Assembly: GCA_013336525.1 (NCBI GenBank)
Contig: JAAXTM010000003.1
Coordinates: 305,553 to 369,552 of the forward strand
DNA: 64,000 nt
Reading direction: 5' to 3'
DNA from: Geobacteraceae bacterium
GTDB taxonomy: Bacteria; Desulfobacterota; Desulfuromonadia; Geobacterales; Pseudopelobacteraceae
In this document: piece after piece, positions 36,104-44,735 of the stretch
How the letters are laid out: each line of letters opens with the position of its first letter
How positions within the stretch are numbered: the stretch's first letter is position 1
Made by a program: the position numbers and the translations under genes
The notes under the pieces: model-generated
What the model was told of the DNA's origin: nothing
Seen by the model: the letters and a program-made list of their open reading frames with translations, nothing else
Database searches by the model: none

Positions 36104-38107
36104 CTATATTTTTGCAGATGGTGAGTCGAACAGTGTTGATGCAACTGAAAGCTGCTGCGGGTTTCCAAGCAGCAGTACAATATCATCCGAACGTAGCTCC
36201 CATACGGGATCCGGATTGGATATAACCTCATCGTCACGCTTTATTACGAGTATTGTCGCCCCTGACTTTCCACGTACGAGACCATCGCGGAGAACAGAAC
36301 CATCGGCGGCTGAGTCTTTTTGAACCCTGCAGGTCATCAATTCGGAACCGGCAAGGTAGCTTGAAATTCCGGTTGCATGGCTGTTACGGCGGCTCATGGA
36401 ACGGAACATCTGGTAGGAATCCTTACGTATTTCACCAATACACATCTCTATCTGATCATGCGGGACCAGATAGTTTCTGAGTACCCGTGAGAACATCTCG
36501 ATTGATGTTTCAAACTCCTCGGGAATGACTTCATTTGCTCCAAGTGCATACAGCGGCTCCATTTCGGCTATATAGCGGGTTCTCACGATAAGGTGGACAT
36601 TGCTGTTCATGCTGCGCGCCTGAGCGACAAGGCGTCTCGTCGTTGCTGCATCAGAAATAGCCACAACCATAATGCGCGCCTTGCCGATATGGGCATGCTC
36701 CAGGGTTTCCGGCCGGGAGGCATCGCCGAATATTATTTTCACCCCTTTTTTCCGCTCGCTCTTTACGGTCAGGTGATTCGCCTCTATGGCAAGATACGGT
36801 ATCCCGTTGCCGGTAAGAACCTTCGCCACATTTTTTCCATTTACTCCGTAACCGACAATTATAACATGCCCTTCCATCGGGAAACGGGCATGGCTGACTC
36901 CGGTCGTACGCGATCCCTTAAGCAGAAATGCCGGAAGCAGCCAGGTGAGAAGTGCGGATATTTTATCTGCCACGGGGAATGCAAACTTGAGGTAGAGCGG
37001 TGTCAGGGCCATCGTAGCGACCGATGAGGCAAGAAACACCTGATAGGTTCTGTCTGTGAGAAGACCGTATTTCATGCCGGAATGGGAAAGAACAAAGGCA
37101 AATTCTCCGACCTGCGCCAGAATAAGTCCGCTTGTAAGGGCCACTCGTACCGGGAACTTCAATACAAGAGCAGCTCCTGCAGCTACTGCAAATTTTACGA
37201 CCACAATAAGCGCAACTACCGCGAAAATTATGAGCGAGTTGGAAAAAATGAATTCAGGATTAAGGAGCATTCCGACGGAGATGAAGAAGAGGCTTAAAAA
37301 TGCATCCCTGAAGGGGATGATGTCACCCATAACCTGGTGGCTGTATTCCGATTCTGAAATTGCCAGACCTGCAATGAAGGCACCGAGGGCAAGTGAGAGT
37401 CCGGCTTGAGCGGTAAGCCAGGCGGTACCGAAGCCGATGAAGATGATGGTGAGGATAAAGAGTTCCCTGCTTCTGGTACGCACAACCTGACTGAATATCC
37501 ACGGCACGGCGTAACGTGCCCCGAAGTGGGCAACTACGACAACAACCAGTGCTTTGGCCGATACAATTACAATATCGGCAATGCCGTCGCCTGACCCTCC
37601 AAGGAACGGTACAAAGAGCATCAGCGGGACGACACACAGATCCTGGAATATGAGTATACCCAGAGCCGCTTTTCCGTGTGGTGTGTCCATTTCGCCGGCA
37701 TCCATGAGGAGCTTCATGAGTATGGCGGTACTTGAGAGAGATACCAGAAAACCGAAAAAAACCGACTGTGCCGGAGTGAAACCGGCAAGAACAGATACCA
37801 GAGCGACGAGAGCAATGGTAAGACCTACCTGAATTCCCCCACCCCAAAGCACCAGATGGCGGATTCTGAGCAATTCTTTCAGAGAAAATTCGATACCGAT
37901 AGTAAACAGCAGCAGTACGACGCCGATTTCTGCCATCTGCTCAACTTCGTGGGTATTGTTTACAAAGCCTAACGCATGCGGGCCGGCAATGATTCCGGTG
38001 GCAAGAAAGCCGATGATCGAGGGGATTTTGAACTGGCGGAACAGTACCAGGGTAAACAGCGCCAAGCCGAGCAGCAGTACGATGTCTTTTAGAAGTCCAA
38101 ATTCCAT
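36104..38107 (-). CDS. Kef-type (CPA2) cation/proton antiporter with TrkA-N and TrkA-C
   Basis: A 667-residue membrane antiporter: about 12 helices over residues 1-385 (GFLATGIIAGPHALG is the first conserved CPA2 loop), then a RCK/TrkA-N Rossmann domain (HVIIVGYGVNG, about 414; nucleotide-binding Gly motif intact) and a TrkA-C domain near the C-terminus. This layout matches KefB/KefC and GerN-like exchangers, which release K+ or Na+ for H+ under electrophile or salt stress. There is no KefF/KefG ancillary gene beside it. AAGGG precedes the ATG. Ion selectivity cannot be read here. Confidence 0.92.
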   Translation of the reverse strand: MEFGLLKDIVLLLGLALFTLVLFRQFKIPSIIGFLATGIIAGPHALGFVNNTHEVEQMAEIGVVLLLFTIGIEFSLKELLRIRHLVLWGGGIQVGLTIALVALVSVLAGFTPAQSVFFGFLVSLSSTAILMKLLMDAGEMDTPHGKAALGILIFQDLCVVPLMLFVPFLGGSGDGIADIVIVSAKALVVVVVAHFGARYAVPWIFSQVVRTRSRELFILTIIFIGFGTAWLTAQAGLSLALGAFIAGLAISESEYSHQVMGDIIPFRDAFLSLFFISVGMLLNPEFIFSNSLIIFAVVALIVVVKFAVAAGAALVLKFPVRVALTSGLILAQVGEFAFVLSHSGMKYGLLTDRTYQVFLASSVATMALTPLYLKFAFPVADKISALLTWLLPAFLLKGSRTTGVSHARFPMEGHVIIVGYGVNGKNVAKVLTGNGIPYLAIEANHLTVKSERKKGVKIIFGDASRPETLEHAHIGKARIMVVAISDAATTRRLVAQARSMNSNVHLIVRTRYIAEMEPLYALGANEVIPEEFETSIEMFSRVLRNYLVPHDQIEMCIGEIRKDSYQMFRSMSRRNSHATGISSYLAGSELMTCRVQKDSAADGSVLRDGLVRGKSGATILVIKRDDEVISNPDPVWELRSDDIVLLLGNPQQLSVASTLFDSPSAKI

Positions 38108-38132
38108 TTAGTGCCCTTTGCTTGTATTCAAT

Positions 38133-38633
38133 CTAATCCCTGATTTCCCGGCCGGGGCTGACAAATGATATCCCCTGACCGCCGGTGGCGCCAATCATGA
38201 CGCACTCAATAATCGGGGCGTTGATGACGCTGTCGGCTTGCCACCTTACAATAAAGTTGGCACCGAATCCTCCGGCCGTATCTTTTTCCTCAATATGGAC
38301 GTACATGGTCGCCAGGGGACCAATTGCAGTTGGGCGTTCAAGGTAACGCCGCACCATCTTGCCATTGGTATCAAAATAGTCGATGGCAGTAACCCTGAAA
38401 GACGCCGACTTGTCGGTATTTCTGATGCTCAGCGTGGCAGCAAGTTGAAGTGGGCGCTTTCGTGGGCCGGAAAAGACATTTGAGTAGACCGGTACATAAA
38501 TAGTCTGCCCTTTTGAAAGCCTGATTTCAGCCGATTGTGACCACCCTGTTTGGGGGATGCCCAATGCAAGAATCAACGTCAACATCATCAAAAATACTGG
38601 TAAGAATACGTTTCCAGAAGATCTGCGCTTCAT
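38133..38633 (-). CDS. Secreted DUF3124 protein
   Basis: A 166-residue exported protein with a signal peptide (residues 1-33, ending WSQS-AE). The mature domain (LSKGQTIYVPVYSNVFSG, ATLSIRNTD, IDYFDTNGKMV, FIVRWQAD, CVMIGATGGQG) matches the DUF3124 family of periplasmic beta-sandwich proteins with no known activity. AAGGA precedes the ATG. It lies 25 bp upstream of the Kef-type gene on the same strand and is likely its operon partner. Function unknown. Confidence 0.85.
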   Translation of the reverse strand: MKRRSSGNVFLPVFLMMLTLILALGIPQTGWSQSAEIRLSKGQTIYVPVYSNVFSGPRKRPLQLAATLSIRNTDKSASFRVTAIDYFDTNGKMVRRYLERPTAIGPLATMYVHIEEKDTAGGFGANFIVRWQADSVINAPIIECVMIGATGGQGISFVSPGREIRD

Positions 38634-38694
38634 ATGAGATCCTTTCTAAAAGTAATATGTCAGGCTCTGTTGTACCTGATTATGGGTGATAAGA

Positions 38695-39999
38695 CTATCC
38701 CTTCACAATCACCCTGACCTTGACGATAGACGTTGGAGTAATCTCTTCACAGATCAGCACGAGGTCATGGCATTCAATTTTTTCACCTTTTTTAGGGAAC
38801 CTGCCAAGTTCACTCAGTATCATTCCGGCCAGAGTATCGAAGGGTAGACCATCTTCGAACTTTACGTCGATAATCTCTTCCAGATCATTGAGAGAAAGAA
38901 TCCCATCAACCAGATAAGTGCCATCCGGGAGCCGTTCAAACCGGGGCAACTCGCCCACGTCGTGTTCATCTTCTATCTCGCCAACCAGTTCCTCCAGAAG
39001 ATCTTCAGTCGTGACCAAACCGATGATGTCACCATACTCGTCCACAACCAGTGCCATTTGCATCCTTTTTTGCTGCATCTCACGGAGTAAATCGCTGGCC
39101 CGCTTGTTTTCCGGAACATACAGAGGGGGCCTCAATATCTCATCAAGAGTGAAATCAGGCATTTCGATGCGATGGTGCAAAAACAGGTCTTTGCAGTGAA
39201 TGAAGCCAACGATGTTCTCCCGGTCATTCTGGTACACCGGATAGCGGGTGTACATGTTCTCCCGGACGATCTGCATAAGCGTTTCTTTTGGTGAATCTTT
39301 ATCCAGGGCGATCATTCTGTTGCGCGGCACCATAACCTGGCTGACCTGAGTCCGGCTGAAGTCCAGCATGTTTTCGATCACTTTATGTTCGTGTTCGGTC
39401 AGAGCTCCCGTCTCTCCACCTTCTGACAGGGTATGCAGTACCTCTTCTCTGGTGATGAACTCCTGACCACTGGTCGGCTTAACTCCGAGTAGCGTCAGCA
39501 CCGCCCGGTTCGACAGGGTCAGGAACTTTACCGCCACTCCGCCAATTGTCGCCAGAGCGTTAATTGGTTTCGCAACTACCAGTGACATATTATCCGCGAA
39601 CTGAAGGCCGATGGTTTTTGGAGCAAGTTCACCAAGGATTAAAGAAAAGTATGAAACCAGGGCGACGACAAGACCAATAGAAATGGGTTCGGATGTCTCA
39701 CGCACCAACGCATAAGGAGCGGAATCAAGCAGCGGCTTCAAATACGCAACCGCCGTTGCCCCGCCAACTGCCGAGGCAAGCGAACCGACCACGGTAACGC
39801 CGATCTGTACCGTTGCCAGAAAACGGTGCGGGTCGTTCTGGAGCTTTTCCACGACCATTGCCCTGCTGTTACCTTCTGCAACCAGACGAGCAATGGTGCT
39901 TTTTCGTGCCGAGATAATAGCGAGTTCAGATCCGGAAAAAAAACCGTTTGCCAGGATCAGAAAAAATATGACGACAAGTTCAACTGCAATGGTTTCCAA
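38695..39999 (-). CDS. CorC/HlyC-type transporter (DUF21-CBS-CBS-CorC)
   Basis: A 434-residue protein of the CNNM/CorC family: a DUF21 membrane domain (residues 1-190, four helices), two CBS domains (about 215-335; VSQVMVPRNRMIALD, LVVDEYGDIIGLVTTEDLLEE) and a C-terminal CorC-HlyC domain (LPDGTYLVDGILSLNDLEE). Homologues export Mg2+ or Co2+, or affect haemolysis; the substrate here is unproved. The start is a TTG at 39999 supported by AGGAG nine bases upstream. It follows the AI-2E gene by 39 bp on the same strand, consistent with one transcript. Confidence 0.9.
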   Translation of the reverse strand: METIAVELVVIFFLILANGFFSGSELAIISARKSTIARLVAEGNSRAMVVEKLQNDPHRFLATVQIGVTVVGSLASAVGGATAVAYLKPLLDSAPYALVRETSEPISIGLVVALVSYFSLILGELAPKTIGLQFADNMSLVVAKPINALATIGGVAVKFLTLSNRAVLTLLGVKPTSGQEFITREEVLHTLSEGGETGALTEHEHKVIENMLDFSRTQVSQVMVPRNRMIALDKDSPKETLMQIVRENMYTRYPVYQNDRENIVGFIHCKDLFLHHRIEMPDFTLDEILRPPLYVPENKRASDLLREMQQKRMQMALVVDEYGDIIGLVTTEDLLEELVGEIEDEHDVGELPRFERLPDGTYLVDGILSLNDLEEIIDVKFEDGLPFDTLAGMILSELGRFPKKGEKIECHDLVLICEEITPTSIVKVRVIVKG

Positions 40000-40038
40000 T
40001 CTCTATCTCCTGCTAATGATATATTCTGGTTTAAGCTC

Positions 40039-41112
40039 TTAAGTGTCGTTTCCTTCCGGAAGCATTTCGTCCTGACGCGACTCCTCGAAAAAGACGAGAA
40101 AGAGCGCCAGAATCACCGGTCCCGCCACCACCCCGGTAATGCCAAACGCAAGTATTCCGCCGAGCACACCGAGCACAATGACGAGAATGTGGAGTTTGGC
40201 GATGCCGCTGATAAACAGGGGACGAATGATGTTGTCAATACCACTGACAACCACGACCCCCCAGGCAACAAGCAGCAGCGCATGAATTGTCTGGCCATGC
40301 ATCAGCAGATACAGTGCACCGGGAAGCCAGATGAGAGCGGTACCTATGAGTGGTATAAGAGCGCAGATCGCCATCAACGTGCCAAACAGAATCGGCGAAG
40401 GCAGCCCGGCGGCCCAGAAACCAAGACCGCCAAGTGTCCCCTGCACCAGGCAGGTCAGGACGATTCCGTACATGACCGCACCCAACACCCTTTTAATCGT
40501 TTCGATTATCGTCTTTTTTAATCCATCCCTGATGGTAACAACCAACAAAAAACGCTCCAGAAACCTGGCTCCATCTTTGTAAAAGAAAAAGAGTGTAATT
40601 ACCATCAGCACCAGTTTGAACAGAAAGCCAAAAAAATCCTTCAGGATTCCTGTCGAAAAATTCAACATGGCTGCAAGCCCTTTTTTAACAGCCGGCAATA
40701 GCATGGCATCCAGATCCAGACTGAGTGTGCTGGTCAACTGTCTGATCCTTTCCAGCCAGGGAATAACAGCAGGATGGTTCAGAATATTACTCAAAGCAAG
40801 ATTGGAACCGGAATCGGTCACACTTTCAAGATATTGATATGCAAGAGCGGCCTCCCGTGAAAGGGTGAAAATCAGGCCGATCAGCGGAAGAATAACCGCC
40901 AGGACAACGATTCCTGTCATCAACGCAGCAGCAGTGATCTCCCTGCCATTGCAACGGGTGAGGAGTCTGCTGTAAATCGGAAAGGTAATAACGCCGATTG
41001 CGCCTGCCCAGACCATTGTCCCCAGAAAAGGGGAAAGAATCGAATAAAGCAGATATAAAAGTAACAGGGCGAAGGTGTATGCCATCAGTGTTGTAAATAA
41101 TGAGCGATCCAT
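40039..41112 (-). CDS. AI-2E family (DUF20) permease
   Basis: A 357-residue membrane protein with eight predicted helices, the length and pattern of the AI-2E/DUF20 family (LPLIGLIFTLSREAALAYQY, TSGIDNIIRPLFISG, VLGGILAFGITGVVAGPVIL). Characterised relatives include TqsA (AI-2 exporter) and Na+/H+ antiporters of halophiles; which applies here cannot be told, but the sodium setting of the window makes the second worth testing. GGAGG precedes the ATG. It is first of a pair with the CorC-type gene. Confidence 0.9.
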   Translation of the reverse strand: MDRSLFTTLMAYTFALLLLYLLYSILSPFLGTMVWAGAIGVITFPIYSRLLTRCNGREITAAALMTGIVVLAVILPLIGLIFTLSREAALAYQYLESVTDSGSNLALSNILNHPAVIPWLERIRQLTSTLSLDLDAMLLPAVKKGLAAMLNFSTGILKDFFGFLFKLVLMVITLFFFYKDGARFLERFLLVVTIRDGLKKTIIETIKRVLGAVMYGIVLTCLVQGTLGGLGFWAAGLPSPILFGTLMAICALIPLIGTALIWLPGALYLLMHGQTIHALLLVAWGVVVVSGIDNIIRPLFISGIAKLHILVIVLGVLGGILAFGITGVVAGPVILALFLVFFEESRQDEMLPEGNDT

Positions 41113-41169
41113 CAGTACGTAGCCCTCCGTGGTGTAATGTGAGTTACATCAATTATCCTGTTCAGTAAA

Positions 41170-41586
41170 TCACTTCATCCTGTCGCAGATCGTCGCGAAC
41201 TGTTCAAGATCGATAATTTCGGCGCTGGACAATTGCACATCCAGCGTTTTAGGCGGTTCATCGGCCGAGTTCAGAAAACCAACCAGCATCTGGCCCCGTT
41301 TTGGCTTTTCTTCAATCTTGACGACATACCGGAATCCGCCACGTTGATGTGCCAAATCACTTAGGCTGCAGAGTATAAAAAAGGAGGAGCCTACAGATGA
41401 GCCGACTTTATTTACCTTTATATCCAGCACTGAAGTCCTCGCGGTTCGTTCGACCTCAGTAATGACAATATCCATCTTTGAGTCGCCGAAGCGTTTTGAA
41501 TCGGATTGGAAGCTGCCGGCAGCGCAAGGCTTCGCAAGAGAGGAAATTGCCAGGATAACCAATGTGTTAAGTAGAAATATTTTCAT
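41170..41586 (-). CDS. Small secreted protein of unknown family
   Basis: A 138-residue exported protein (signal peptide to CAAG, about residue 24) with a beta-rich body (MDIVITEVERTARTSVLDIK, RYVVKIEEKPKRGQMLVGFL) and two Cys (in ILCSL and TICDRM) that could bond. It is not recognised. GGGAG precedes the ATG. It sits 57 bp upstream of the AI-2E gene on the same strand; an operon is possible. The body resembles short periplasmic lipocalin-like or DUF proteins, but no family can be named. Confidence 0.7.
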   Translation of the reverse strand: MKIFLLNTLVILAISSLAKPCAAGSFQSDSKRFGDSKMDIVITEVERTARTSVLDIKVNKVGSSVGSSFFILCSLSDLAHQRGGFRYVVKIEEKPKRGQMLVGFLNSADEPPKTLDVQLSSAEIIDLEQFATICDRMK

Positions 41587-41600
41587 GGTTATTTCTCCCT

Positions 41601-41653
41601 GCCAACGGTGCTGAGGCTGACCAGCCCTCGGCGGGTCGTGCCGATGGTTAGGT
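41601..41653. other. Weak attC-like hairpin
   Basis: CCAAC at the left, an imperfect GC-rich hairpin (GGCTGACC/GGTCGTGCC) and GTTAGGT at the right. It fits the AAC…GTTRRRY outline of cassette sites but pairs poorly. It lies between the RhuM-Fic gene and the small secreted protein gene. Confidence 0.2.
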
Positions 41654-41676
41654 GTCTCTCCGGATTTCGCTTCTCA

Positions 41677-42699
41677 TCAATCATTCAGCCGGTTAATCAA
41701 ATTCACAATTACTTTGACGATTGTGTCCTTTTCATCGGGCTTACTCTCAGCAATCAGGAGAGTTAATGCTACCAGAGCGTTGTCTGCCAAACGTTTGCTG
41801 CCGTCGGAGCGATAGAGGATGCCATTCATGCCCAGGAAGTAAATGAAGATGGCCGCGGCAATCCGTTTGTTGCCGTCACTGAAAGCGTGGTTTTTAACAA
41901 CGAAGTACAGGAGGTTTGCTCCCTTCTCTTCTATGCTCGGGTAGAGCTCTTTTCCGTCAAAGGTCTGGTAAATTGTTCCCAAGGCGCTCTTGAATCCTTG
42001 GTCCTTCTCAACACCGAAGAGACCGTCGAACTCATGCTTCATGGAGGTGACGATTTCCATTGCCTCGTTGTAGGTTATGACATGCAGCGTCTTCCGGGTG
42101 GTTTCCTCAATGGTTAGAGTACCGTGGTCATAACGGTCGAGAAGAGTCAGGGCATAGGCATAATCGGTGATAACCCTGAGAACGTCTTTGCCGGTTTCGC
42201 TGACCAGTTCCTGATTGGCAAGGGTGCGTGCCAATAGATCCACAGTCTGGCGCATATCCGCCAGCTTTTCGGCCTGTTCACGAAGACGCTGCTCGTTAAG
42301 CGTGTAGCCTTTGACGATGTGGTCTCGCAGAACTCGCGAGGCCCATTGGCGGAACTGGGTCCCTTGTCTGGATTTGACCCGATAACCTACGGAGATAATG
42401 ACGTCGAGATTATAAAAACGGATCTTTCTGCGAACCTTGCGGGCACCTTCGTTTTGAACTACCGAGGAATCCTCGGCAGTTCCATCTGGTTGCAACTCCC
42501 CCTCTTTGTATGCATTACGGATATGCAAGCCGATAGTATCGCTGTCCTTATCAAACAGATCCGCCATCTGCTTTTGAGTCAGCCAGACGGTTTCATGGTC
42601 AAGGCGAACGTCGAGCGAGGTGGTGCCATCGGGACTCTGATAGATAATGATGTTGTTAGTGTTGTCGGCAGTCATGGGATTCCCAGTGGATGTTTGCAT
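41677..42699 (-). CDS. RhuM-Fic/Doc fusion protein
   Basis: A 340-residue protein. Residues about 15-150 are the RhuM (virulence protein) domain: DVRLDHETVWLTQKQMADLF, FYNLDVIISVGYRVKS, TQFRQWASRVLRDH. The C-terminal part is a Fic/Doc domain with HAFSDGNKRIAAA, the Doc-type form of the Fic motif (HxFxxGNK rather than GNGR). Doc proteins phosphorylate EF-Tu; Fic proteins AMPylate. No antitoxin gene of the Phd type is adjacent. Such fusions are scattered in genomic islands and may serve defence or toxin-antitoxin roles. An in-frame ATG eight codons downstream (42675) is also possible. Confidence 0.88.
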   Translation of the reverse strand: MQTSTGNPMTADNTNNIIIYQSPDGTTSLDVRLDHETVWLTQKQMADLFDKDSDTIGLHIRNAYKEGELQPDGTAEDSSVVQNEGARKVRRKIRFYNLDVIISVGYRVKSRQGTQFRQWASRVLRDHIVKGYTLNEQRLREQAEKLADMRQTVDLLARTLANQELVSETGKDVLRVITDYAYALTLLDRYDHGTLTIEETTRKTLHVITYNEAMEIVTSMKHEFDGLFGVEKDQGFKSALGTIYQTFDGKELYPSIEEKGANLLYFVVKNHAFSDGNKRIAAAIFIYFLGMNGILYRSDGSKRLADNALVALTLLIAESKPDEKDTIVKVIVNLINRLND

Positions 42700-42709
42700 T
42701 ACGTTATTT

Positions 42710-43012
42710 CTATTTGAACCACAGTGAAAGCCAGCCTATCACCATAAAAAGCGGTGGAAGACCAATCGCAATTTGGGAATGGGTTTCCTTAAAACATTTA
42801 CCAGAAACGGCCAGAATAATAGAAGCTACCCACATAGGCAAAGCGAGGTAAAAAGCGATTCCCGCATATGAGTTGTAATGCCGCCACAACTCTAAATTTC
42901 CAACTCCGGTTTTGTCTATAGCTTGATCGGCTTGCCATGCACAATAAAGAAAAACAATAATCAGTGCAATTTGAACAAGCAATATGATGGTTATGGTGGT
43001 TTTATATTTCAT
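42710..43012 (-). CDS. Small membrane protein, unknown
   Basis: A 100-residue protein with three hydrophobic segments (TIILLVQIALIIVFLYCAW; FYLALPMWVASIILAVSG; LPPLFMVIGWLSLWF). No domain is recognised. It lies 10 bp upstream of the RhuM-Fic gene on the same strand and directly beside an attC-like hairpin, which fits a cassette-borne gene. The ribosome site is weak. Confidence 0.65.
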   Translation of the reverse strand: MKYKTTITIILLVQIALIIVFLYCAWQADQAIDKTGVGNLELWRHYNSYAGIAFYLALPMWVASIILAVSGKCFKETHSQIAIGLPPLFMVIGWLSLWFK

Positions 43013-43016
43013 GTTT

Positions 43017-43076
43017 GCCTAACGTGGTGAGCCTTCACCTGCCGGTTTTAGGGCAGGTGCAAGGCGTTGGTTGGAC
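43017..43076. other. attC-like hairpin
   Basis: GCCTAAC at the left (RYYYAAC box), then GCCTTCACCTGCC and GGCAGGTGCAAGGC, which pair over 13 bp with one unpaired G, and GTTGGTTGGAC at the right (contains GTTRRRY). The single bulged base in one arm is a feature of integron attC sites. It immediately precedes the small membrane protein gene. No integron integrase is visible. Confidence 0.4.
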
Positions 43077-43127
43077 TTGTCTACTCTCGTGTTTAGTTGC
43101 GATCACTCCTCCAAATTACTCCAGCAG

Positions 43128-43976
43128 CTAAAACCAATTAGCTTCTGAATATGGCTCTACATTTCGACATTCGGGGAATTTGATACATACCCAATATTTC
43201 TTTCCAGCATCATCCCCAGACTTCTTCTCTCTTATTTTCATTTCGCTACCGCATGCCTTGCAGGCGTTAACGTCTATAATTGAATTATCAGTTTTATGCT
43301 TGGGTGTTGCGGACATGTCTTTAGTAATATTCTGTTTCTCGCTTATAATGGTCTTTACATGCTTTATATGTTCTCTATTGGTTTTAAATGAAGGAGTCAA
43401 TCTGCCTATCTCAATCTTGCTAACGATTTCTCTCACATCTTCAACAGTCAAAACAGGCTTAGTCTTCGATTTTATAAATCTAATATAACCGATACCATGA
43501 GTAACATTTGCAGGCATTTCAGTTTTAAACGTACTTTCACCAACAAAAACAATTAGTGAATGTATTTGCTGGTCACTTAAGCCTAGGAGTGATTCCAAGG
43601 TTTTCACATGCTTGTAATTCTGACGCAGTGGATTTTGAAACTTACTCTTATGTTTGAAAATTTGTTGTGTCCATGTACTCTGGTTTGCGTCACCAAAAAT
43701 CCACCCCTTTATGTTTTTGGTTTCAACTACAAAAATGCCGTATTTTGAAACAATGACATGATCAATTTGAGTAGTTCCGTCCTCTGTTGGCATCGTGACG
43801 TTCTTTATTAGATGATACTCGTTTTTATCAAGCATCAATTTTGCTGCAACATTTACAATAAACTCACCCATCACTCCCTTAAACCAGGAAGACTTAATTA
43901 AGGCTGCTAAAATCAAGAGTGGTAACAAATACCAAAGCGTGCCTACAATTTGCTTTATCAGTGGTGCAAGAATCAT
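43128..43976 (-). CDS. NERD-domain nuclease-like protein with zinc ribbon
   Basis: A 282-residue protein: an N-terminal membrane segment (about 10-27), then a NERD domain (about 33-150) of the PD-(D/E)xK fold with the acidic TQIDHVIVS and the VVETKNIKGW (ExK) motifs, then a linker and a C-terminal zinc ribbon of the topoisomerase type (CKACGSEMK, WVCIKFPEC). NERD proteins are presumed nucleases linked to DNA processing and often lie in islands. AGAGG precedes the ATG. The palindrome array begins 60 bp upstream and runs for 170 bp, so this gene is its likely target. It is A/T-rich relative to its neighbours. Confidence 0.85.
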   Translation of the reverse strand: MILAPLIKQIVGTLWYLLPLLILAALIKSSWFKGVMGEFIVNVAAKLMLDKNEYHLIKNVTMPTEDGTTQIDHVIVSKYGIFVVETKNIKGWIFGDANQSTWTQQIFKHKSKFQNPLRQNYKHVKTLESLLGLSDQQIHSLIVFVGESTFKTEMPANVTHGIGYIRFIKSKTKPVLTVEDVREIVSKIEIGRLTPSFKTNREHIKHVKTIISEKQNITKDMSATPKHKTDNSIIDVNACKACGSEMKIREKKSGDDAGKKYWVCIKFPECRNVEPYSEANWF

Positions 43977-44035
43977 TTAATAGCCTCTCGTAATTACTTT
44001 AATTGTTCAACTCGTTAATCACCGGTTAGAGCCGG

Positions 44036-44205
44036 GTTTCTATATGTAGAAATAAGTTTATAAATGTATAAACAAGTTTCTATATCTATAAACAGAATTA
44101 GTTTCTATATGTATAAACATATTGTGATTTTCTGAATTATCAGGTTTCTATATGTATAAACATAATAGCTTTCAGATATTTTGTGCAGTTTCTACATGTA
44201 TAAAC
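44036..44205. repeat. Array of six 18-bp palindromic sites (GTTTCTATATGTATAAAC)
   Basis: Sites start at 44036, 44056, 44076, 44101, 44144 and 44188; two copies (44101, 44144) match the 18-mer exactly and the rest have one to four changes. Each is a near-palindrome. Spacings are 20, 20, 25, 43 and 44 bp. Read toward the NERD gene the nearest gaps are 25-20-20, identical to the array at 27134-27216 read toward its downstream gene. Confidence 0.85.
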
Positions 44206-44659
44206 TTTCCCGGTTTTGTGCCGGCAATGAGCCCATAGGCCACATACAAAGCTTTTCAGTAAGCCGCTTCGTTCCCTTCTCCCCCGGTTTCCGAATCAAT
44301 CGAGTTTTCATGTATTCCCCGACAATCTTCCGATGATTGAGAGAATTTCATATCACAGTATTCATAAACAATAAACGTATTTAATCCTCTCCGATTGACC
44401 AGCCTGATTATGCGCTTCCGAACACACAAAACCAGAGCGCCTCTGTCATACTTGACGCGCCTTTGCGTGATGTATGACGCCTTTCCCCGCCTCAAGCGAA
44501 TATGACGCCGCTGTAACGGAACAGAACACAACGGCGTGAAGTGTGCTATGAAGTATCGCTCTCGTAGGTATAGGAATATTTTAGATATATCGTCTATACC
44601 CTATGGCGTACGCTTAAATGATGGGGGATTTTGTCAAATTCTATTGGACAACAGCACAA

Positions 44660-44690
44660 ACAGAAAAACCCGCTATTTCTAGCAGGTTCC
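44660..44690 (-). terminator. Rho-independent terminator after the VOC gene
   Basis: On the minus strand AACCTGCTA-gaaa-TAGCGGGTT followed by TTTTC: a 9-bp stem with one wobble and a short T-run, 46 bp past the stop. Confidence 0.8.
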
Positions 44691-44735
44691 TGTATCTCTT
44701 CCGACAGAGTCGGAGCCCTCGGCTTGTTCGTCTCC

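Larger units (their letters stand above)
43977..44735. other. 759-bp intergenic region with palindrome array
   Basis: It holds the six-site array (44036-44205) and, on the right, a terminator (44660-44690) for the VOC gene. Between them, 44206-44655 has no convincing gene. It contains short spaced copies of TATGACGC-type sequence (near 44450, 44475, 44506) and TAGGTATAG/CTATACCCTA, which may be protein-binding sites. Confidence 0.5.

Noticed and set aside
44036..44205. CRISPR array
   Set aside because: Repeats are themselves palindromic, the gaps are 2 to 26 bp and not of constant size, and no cas genes are present.
44256..44531. 91-residue minus-strand frame in the gap left of the VOC gene
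   Set aside because: The start would be a TTG without a ribosome site, the product is Arg-rich with no coherent secondary structure, and it lies in a region of short repeated motifs.
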